34,887 bases of DNA from Schumannella sp. (GTDB lineage: Bacteria; Actinomycetota; Actinomycetes; Actinomycetales; Microbacteriaceae), in NCBI GenBank assembly GCA_025463555.1, contig JAODAS010000086.1:1-34887 (forward strand), given 5' to 3'. Positions 30,608-34,887 of this stretch are shown piece after piece (position 1 is the first letter of the stretch; each line of letters opens with the position of its first letter). A program made the translations under genes and the position numbers. A model generated the notes under the pieces. The model searched no databases, was not told the origin of the DNA, and worked only from the letters and a program-made list of their open reading frames with translations.

Positions 30608-31717
30608 TCAGTCTTTGTCTTGTTTGCGCCAGCGGATGCCGGCGGCGATGAATCCGTCGAGGTCGCCATCGAAGACGGTCGCCGGGTTGCCGACCTCGTA
30701 GCCGGTGCGCAGATCTTTCACCAGTTGCTGGCCGTAGAGGAAGTAGGAGCGCATCTGGTCGCCCCAGCTGGCCGTGATGGTGCCGGCCAGTTCTTTCTTC
30801 TTCGCGGCCTCGGCTTCCCGGGTGAGCAGCAGCAGACGGGTCTGCAGCACGCGCATGGCGGCCGCACGGTTCTGGATCTGCGACTTCTCGTTCTGCATCG
30901 AGACGACCAGGCCCGTCGGAAGGTGGGTGATGCGAACGGCCGAGTCCGTGGTGTTGACGCTCTGGCCGCCGGGGCCCGACGATCGGAACACGTCGACGCG
31001 AATGTCGCCTTCGGGGATCTCGACCTCGACCGCTTCCTCCATCACGGGGATCACTTCGACCGCGGCGAAGCTGGTCTGCCGCTTGTCGGCAGAACCGAAG
31101 GGGCTGATCCGCGCGAGTCGGTGCGTGCCGGCCTCGACGCTGAGGGTGCCGAAGGCGTAGGGCGCGTCGACCTCGAAGGTCGCGGACTTGATGCCGGCGC
31201 CCTCGGCATACGAGGTGTCCATCACGGTGACGGGGTACTTGTGCTTCTCTGCCCACCGCAGGTACATGCGCATCAGCATCTCGGCGAAGTCGGTGGCATC
31301 GTCGCCGCCGGCGCCCGAGCGGATCGTCACCACGGCTGAGCGCTCGTCGTACTCGCCGTCGAGCAGGGTCTGCACTTCGAGGTCGCCGATCGCGCGTTGC
31401 AGGTCTTTGAGCTCGGCCTCGGCTTCGGCCGCGCTGTCGGCGTCGCCGTCGCCTTCGGTCGCCATCTGCACGAGCACGTCGAGGTCGTCGAGCCGCCGCT
31501 CGAGCCCGGTCACTCGAGCGAGCTCGGTCTGCCGGTGGCTGAGGGCGCTGGTGATCTTCTGCGCCGCCTCGGGGTCGTCCCACAGGTCGGGCACGCCCGC
31601 CTGCGCGCTCAGGTCGGCGATCTGCGCCTCGAGCTTCTCGGGTGCGATCACGGATCGGATGTCGTCGAACGTGCTGCGCAGCGATGCGATCTGGTCTTGC
31701 AGGTCGAGCTCGATCAT
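30608..31717 (-). CDS. prfB: Peptide chain release factor 2
   Basis: This 369-residue protein is RF2. It has the stop-codon recognition motif SPF (within [10 protein letters not shown]), the catalytic GGQ ([18 protein letters not shown]), [16 protein letters not shown] and the C-terminal [12 protein letters not shown]. It reads UGA/UAA and triggers peptide release. The frame is continuous, without the autoregulatory +1 frameshift found in many bacteria. A TAGGCT -10 element (31732-31727) lies 9 bases before the ATG. Confidence 0.97.
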   Translation of the reverse strand: MIELDLQDQIASLRSTFDDIRSVIAPEKLEAQIADLSAQAGVPDLWDDPEAAQKITSALSHRQTELARVTGLERRLDDLDVLVQMATEGDGDADSAAEAEAELKDLQRAIGDLEVQTLLDGEYDERSAVVTIRSGAGGDDATDFAEMLMRMYLRWAEKHKYPVTVMDTSYAEGAGIKSATFEVDAPYAFGTLSVEAGTHRLARISPFGSADKRQTSFAAVEVIPVMEEAVEVEIPEGDIRVDVFRSSGPGGQSVNTTDSAVRITHLPTGLVVSMQNEKSQIQNRAAAMRVLQTRLLLLTREAEAAKKKELAGTITASWGDQMRSYFLYGQQLVKDLRTGYEVGNPATVFDGDLDGFIAAGIRWRKQDKD

Positions 31718-31761
31718 GTCCGTTCCAGCCTACCGGCGGCCGCGCAGGTGCGATTCTGGGG

Positions 31762-32175
31762 TCAGGATGCTGTGGGCAACTCCTGCAGATCGGGTGCGGT
31801 GAAGGACGCGCGCGCGGCGTCCGCGTTCAGCAGTTCGCCGCTGTAGTAGTCGCTCAGCAGGTCGCGCCGCACCAGCTCGGGATGCGCGGCCAGGAAGTCG
31901 CCGAACCCGCCCGTGAAATCGGCGCGCGCCGCGACGATGATCTGCACCCACGCGACCGTCCGGGTGTCGTGATACGCCTCTGGTTTGCCGTTCGCCGCCG
32001 CCATCGCACGGATGCCGTCGCGCATGAAGGCGAGCGTCTCGGCCGGCGTCGCGCGCCCCGATTTCACGAAGACGACGTGCAGATGCTCTTCGTGCGGGAA
32101 GGCGGGCAGGGTGTTGGCGGCGAAACGGGTGAGCAACTCGTCGTCGTCGATGTCCGGATGAAGGTGGTCGGCCAT
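31762..32175 (-). CDS. Conserved hypothetical protein
   Basis: This 137-residue soluble protein starts MADHLHPDIDDDELLTRF after a GAGGAGA ribosome-binding site, and a TAGGCT -10 element lies about 27 bases upstream. Notable features are FPHEEHLHVVFV, with clustered His residues that could bind metal, ETLAFMRDGIRAMAA and YHDTRTVAWVQII. The HxxH and YHxTxTxAW pattern is one I recall in widespread uncharacterised bacterial proteins. No function can be given. It stands alone between prfB and the Tad-like cluster. Confidence 0.7.
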   Translation of the reverse strand: MADHLHPDIDDDELLTRFAANTLPAFPHEEHLHVVFVKSGRATPAETLAFMRDGIRAMAAANGKPEAYHDTRTVAWVQIIVAARADFTGGFGDFLAAHPELVRRDLLSDYYSGELLNADAARASFTAPDLQELPTAS

Positions 32176-32204
32176 GCGGTTCTCCTCGTGGGCGGCCCGC
32201 CAGC

Positions 32205-32648
32205 CTAGCGACCGAAGACGGTCCGCGAAACAGCCGTCGCGTCGATACGTAGCCCGTCCGGCACGAAGAGGGTGACGACGGGTGGGCGCCAGATCGCCGA
32301 GACGGTGACCTGCGCGCTCCGGCCGTCGAGGGTCGTGGCCTCATCGAGCGACAGCGCCTCGAACCGGCCTATGGGGTTGTGGTCCAGATACGAGCGGACC
32401 GCTGCGCGCACCTCGGCGGGGTCGAGCTCGATCCGGGGGCCGGAGGGTGTCACGGCGACGTCGGCGAGGGTGAACGACTCCGCGCCGACGAGTGCGGCCC
32501 CGTCTGCAAGGGTGAAGAGACGTTTGCGCTCGAGATACAGAGACGTCGCGGATGCGACGATCAGCGTCACGAGCAGCGCCAGTCCGGTGTAGAAGCAGAT
32601 CAGCGGCAGGATCGAGCCTTCATCGCTCGCGCCGCCGCGCGGCCTCAT
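32205..32648 (-). CDS. TadG-like membrane protein of a pilus-type cluster
   Basis: This 147-residue protein starts at ATG 32648 (MRPRGGASDEGSILPLICFY), overlapping the upstream gene's stop by 4 bp (ATGA). One membrane segment (LICFYTGLALLVTLIVASATSLY) is followed by an extracytoplasmic domain (ERKRLFTLADGAALVGAES) typical of the Rv3654c/TadG-like group. It is the last gene of the four-gene minus-strand cluster. Relatives accompany Flp/Tad pili or secretion systems, but no ATPase or platform gene is in the window. Confidence 0.75.
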   Translation of the reverse strand: MRPRGGASDEGSILPLICFYTGLALLVTLIVASATSLYLERKRLFTLADGAALVGAESFTLADVAVTPSGPRIELDPAEVRAAVRSYLDHNPIGRFEALSLDEATTLDGRSAQVTVSAIWRPPVVTLFVPDGLRIDATAVSRTVFGR

Positions 32649-33097
32649 CGCGCGCCCCAGAACCGCGACACCTGTTCCGTCGCGGTCGCCTCGACGGGCA
32701 GCCCTGCCGGCAGCCCGGTGTCGAGGAACGGCGGAGCGAGAGGCAGTGGCACCGTCATCCGGATCGTCACGGTGACGAAACCTCGCCGGGTCAGGCAGGC
32801 GTCCGCCCGTGGGCGGCACCCGATCTCGACGGACGCTGCCGCCGCATCCAGGCCATAGTCGGCGAGGGTGACCGCGATTGCCCGCGCGGCCGCCGAACGA
32901 GCAGACGCCGTCGATGCGGACTGGACGTAGACGCGGGTCGCTTGCCGCGCAGCACCATCGATGGCGAGAGTCGCCGCCTGCACGGCCGAGAGCGCGAGGA
33001 TCAGGTAGACGACCGGCACCAGCAAGACGACGCCCGCGGTGATGAATTCGAGGGAGGCGGACCCGCTCTCGTCACTCCAGCGTCTCGACGGCCGCAT
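32645..33097 (-). CDS. TadE/TadG-like pseudopilin
   Basis: This 150-residue protein has a basic start (MRPSRRWSDESGSASLEFI) with the pilin-like Ser-x-Glu-Phe motif, directly followed by a hydrophobic segment (AGVVLLVPVVYLILALSAVQ) and an alanine-rich extracytoplasmic domain (IDGAARQATRVYVQ). It has two Cys (IGCRPRADACL). It overlaps the preceding gene by 26 bp and the next by 4 bp, so all four are one transcript. Confidence 0.78.
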   Translation of the reverse strand: MRPSRRWSDESGSASLEFITAGVVLLVPVVYLILALSAVQAATLAIDGAARQATRVYVQSASTASARSAAARAIAVTLADYGLDAAAASVEIGCRPRADACLTRRGFVTVTIRMTVPLPLAPPFLDTGLPAGLPVEATATEQVSRFWGAR

Positions 33098-33461
33098 GAC
33101 CCGACACCTCCAGCGCGCCGCCGATGCCGAGCAGGCCGACGACCGGAAGCGTCGTCCGAACCGTGATGGTCACAGCCGGGTGCCCCATCCACGACCCGGA
33201 TGCCGCAGTGACGTCCGAGGCGTAGGAGCCTCCGATCGCGGCGGTGATCAGGGCCCGGCAGCGCGCGATGCCGTCGGACGGGGTGTTGTCGGCGAGCGCT
33301 GCGAACCGGGCCCCCTCGGATGCCGCATCGAGCACCGTATTGCGCACATGCAGGGCGAGAGCGAGTTGCAGTACCGACACCGTGAGGACGGTCAGGATCG
33401 CGCCGACGAGGGCGAACTCGACAACCGCCGAGCCGTGTTCGTCGCGCAGGTGCATGCGCAT
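33072..33461 (-). CDS. TadE-like pseudopilin
   Basis: This 129-residue protein starts MRMHLRDEHGSAVVEFALVG. GSAVVEFALV followed by a hydrophobic helix (ILTVLTVSVLQLALALHV) is the classic TadE signature, with the conserved Glu. The rest (RNTVLDAASEGARFAALAD) is the usual small extracytoplasmic domain. Its start overlaps the stop of the Flp-like gene by one base. Confidence 0.82.
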   Translation of the reverse strand: MRMHLRDEHGSAVVEFALVGAILTVLTVSVLQLALALHVRNTVLDAASEGARFAALADNTPSDGIARCRALITAAIGGSYASDVTAASGSWMGHPAVTITVRTTLPVVGLLGIGGALEVSGHAAVETLE

Positions 33462-33628
33462 CAGAGCCCGGTGACCTTCGAGATCGCGTTGGCGAAGATC
33501 TCGCTCAATGCCGGGCCTGCGAGCCCCCAGATCAGGATGACGAGGCCGGCCGTCATGAGGGTGATCAGGACCCAGCCGGGTACGTCGCCCTGCTCGTCGG
33601 CGAGCTTGCGCATCGATTCACGTGACAT
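33461..33628 (-). CDS. Small Flp-like single-pass membrane peptide
   Basis: From ATG 33628 (MSRESMRKLADEQGDVPGWV) this peptide has 55 residues; an in-frame ATG at 33613 would give 50. A short polar N-terminus precedes one membrane helix (VLITLMTAGLVILIWGLAGP) and a short amphipathic tail (LSEIFANAISKVTGL). The size and position before TadE fit a Flp pilin-like or DUF4244-like subunit, but the usual Glu-Tyr processing site is not evident. It is the first gene of the cluster. Confidence 0.65.
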   Translation of the reverse strand: MSRESMRKLADEQGDVPGWVLITLMTAGLVILIWGLAGPALSEIFANAISKVTGL

Positions 33629-33692
33629 ATGAGAATGCTGTCTGGTCGGCAGGGACTCGCGCGCGTTTCGTCCACAGGCCACCACGGTGGGC

Positions 33693-33854
33693 ATGACCAA
33701 GTACCTCATCTCGTTCCCCAGCGAAGCGATGGTCGTTCCCGAGGAGGACTTCCCGGCCGTGGTCGCCGAGCCTCACGCCTTCATCGAGGAGGCGAAGGCC
33801 GCAGGCGTGTTCGGCGGGCCATCCATCGCCCGCTGTGCGCGGCGGATCAACTAG
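33693..33854 (+). pseudogene. Truncated YCII-related domain gene
   Basis: This frame encodes 53 residues: MTKYLISFPSEAMVVPEEDF, then PAVVAEPHAFIEEAKAAGVF and an atypical end GGPSIARCARRIN. The first 40 residues match the start of actinobacterial YCII-family proteins (usually about 100-110 residues), but the remainder is missing or out of frame. It is probably a deletion remnant; a functional microprotein is less likely. Confidence 0.6.
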
Positions 33855-33863
33855 CCTCGGGCG

Positions 33864-34643
33864 ATGGCACCACTCCCGTACACCGGACCCCGTCTCGACT
33901 TCCAGTGCAATGTGTGCGGGTATGGCAACACGCGCGTGCCGCTCGACCTGGTGCAGAACCGCGAAGCGGCGTCGTGCGCGTCGTGCAGCAGCAGCCTGCG
34001 GATGCGGTCGGTCGTACACACCCTGGCGATGGAGTTGTTCGGCCAGCCGCTGATCCTGCCGGAGTTCCCCGAAGATCGCAGCATCGTCGGGCTGGGGTTG
34101 AGCGACTGGGACGGATACGCCATCGGTCTGGCCTCCAAGCTGGGTTACAGCAATACCTATTTTCACCGTCAGCCCTACCTGGACATCACCGACGCCGCGG
34201 AGCACTGGCTGGGCCGGCAGCGTTTCGTGATCTCGTCCGATGTGCTGGAACACATCCCGGTCGCGGGCCTGGATGCCGCGTTCCTCAACAGTCGCCGGCT
34301 GCTGACGCCCGACGGCGTGTGCATCTTCACGGTCCCGTTCGAGAAGACGGGCGAAACACGCGAGCACTTTCCCCGCCTCCACGATTACCGCATCGACGTC
34401 ACCGGCGGCACTGCGGTTCTGCACAACACGACAGTGGACGGAGAAGAGGAGATCTTCGACGACCTCGTCTTCCATGGCGGCGAGGGAGACACGCTCGAGA
34501 TGCGGATGTTCACCGAGCCCGACCTGCTGCGGCGGATTGCGGATGCGGGCTTCTCCTCCGCCGAGGTCCGCGTGCCGTTCGCGCCCGAGTTCGGCGTGCT
34601 GTGGAACATCGACTGGGCGGTGCCGATCGTCGCTCGCGCCTGA
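33864..34643 (+). CDS. Zinc-ribbon class I SAM-dependent methyltransferase
   Basis: This 259-residue protein begins with a zinc-ribbon-like module (FQCNVCGYGN at 13-22, ASCASCSSSLRMRS at 36-49). A Rossmann methyltransferase fold follows: IVGLGLSDWDGYA, DISDVLEHIP-type motif (ISSDVLEHIPVAGLDAAF), LLTPDGVCIFTVPF, and a late LEMRMFTEPDLLRRIADAGF. The glycine-rich motif I is not canonical. Similar proteins occur in sugar or glycan gene clusters, but the substrate is unknown. The ATG lies 6 bases after a TAGCCT -10 element (33852-33857) that overlaps the end of the YCII remnant, implying a leaderless mRNA. Confidence 0.8.
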   Translation: MAPLPYTGPRLDFQCNVCGYGNTRVPLDLVQNREAASCASCSSSLRMRSVVHTLAMELFGQPLILPEFPEDRSIVGLGLSDWDGYAIGLASKLGYSNTYFHRQPYLDITDAAEHWLGRQRFVISSDVLEHIPVAGLDAAFLNSRRLLTPDGVCIFTVPFEKTGETREHFPRLHDYRIDVTGGTAVLHNTTVDGEEEIFDDLVFHGGEGDTLEMRMFTEPDLLRRIADAGFSSAEVRVPFAPEFGVLWNIDWAVPIVARA

Positions 34644-34676
34644 GAAGGCGCAGACGATCCGGCGCTTCGCGTCAGC

Positions 34677-34887
34677 TCAGTTGCTGACCGTGCCGGTGAA
34701 TACCTCTCGGCCGGAATCCGGATTGTCGGTTTCGAATGCGGCCACCATGGAGCCGCCCCCGCGCAGGCCCTCGAAACTGCCGGTGCCGGTCACCACTTCC
34801 CATTCCGAACTCTGGACCAGGCTGAATTGCGTCGGGGAGTACTTCACCGTCAGCGTGCCGTCGGGACATGTGAACGTCGTCGTGATG
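34677..34887 (-). CDS. Hypothetical beta-rich protein, 3' end only
   Basis: The gene enters from beyond the window end. The visible 69 C-terminal residues read ITTTFTCPDGTLTVKYSPTQ, then WEVVTGTGSFEGLRGGGSMV, then AAFETDNPDSGREVFTGTVS and a final Asn. The pattern GTGSFEGLRGGGSM with alternating hydrophobic residues suggests a beta-barrel of the allene-oxide-cyclase/dirigent-like type. A Cys is present in FTCPDG. The function cannot be assigned from this fragment. Confidence 0.6.
   Translation of the reverse strand, partial: ITTTFTCPDGTLTVKYSPTQFSLVQSSEWEVVTGTGSFEGLRGGGSMVAAFETDNPDSGREVFTGTVSN

Noticed and set aside
30608-31717. Programmed +1 frameshift in prfB
   Set aside because: The frame is continuous from [15 protein letters not shown] to the end, with no in-frame UGA after an early slippery CUU.

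Overview
The window looks like a chromosomal segment of a high-GC actinobacterium, most likely Microbacteriaceae (Microbacterium or a close relative). The basis is the gene content (fused E1/E2 OdhA, SigR/RsrA, GuaB1, RsgA-HisN, prfB/ftsEX/smpB), a tmRNA tag ANSKRTDVALAA, the dense coding and short gaps, and a repeated -10 element of the form TAGNCT/TANNNT placed 6-9 nt before start codons. The first 18 bases resemble sequencing adapter rather than genome.

Layout. 37-1425: CNNM/CorC-type membrane protein. About 1.88-10.86 kb: an integrated element of roughly 9 kb that splits a HhH-GPD DNA-repair gene. The 5' part of that gene is at 10859-10975 and the 3' part is at 1476 to about 1885, both on the minus strand. 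The element carries a frameshifted small serine recombinase at its left end and an intact large serine recombinase at its right end. Between them lie a DUF5343-like/PLD-like gene pair (3170-4898, plus strand), a three-gene minus-strand operon encoding DUF5343-like, SEFIR and RelA/SpoT-type alarmone synthetase proteins (7660 to 5005), a PD-(D/E)XK-like protein, a small gene under a perfect SOS box, a small excisionase-like protein and a broken zinc-ribbon gene. The combination suggests a defence cargo, and the three-gene operon is the best candidate for an undescribed system.

10.9-21.5 kb is a conserved actinobacterial core: guaB1, odhA, rsrA-sigR (with a sequence-perfect SigR promoter lying inside the start of aroA), aroA-rsgA-hisN, and a septum-formation-like lipoprotein. 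Between rsgA and hisN a GIY-YIG nuclease gene is bracketed by inverted copies of a palindromic repeat and its reading frame runs on into hisN.

21.5-34.9 kb: tmRNA, a secreted beta-helix glycosidase resembling GH87, a SIMPL protein, a tandem pair of related membrane proteins divergent from a membrane-anchored septum-formation-like protein across an 18-bp symmetric promoter, smpB, ftsX, ftsE, two small genes, prfB, a hypothetical gene, a Flp/TadE/TadG-like cluster, a YCII-like gene remnant, a zinc-ribbon methyltransferase, and a protein cut by the window end. SmpB, tmRNA and RF2 are linked by translation rescue and termination; FtsEX is the divisome ABC module; SigR/RsrA is the thiol-stress switch. 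All family names are from motif reading without a database search.
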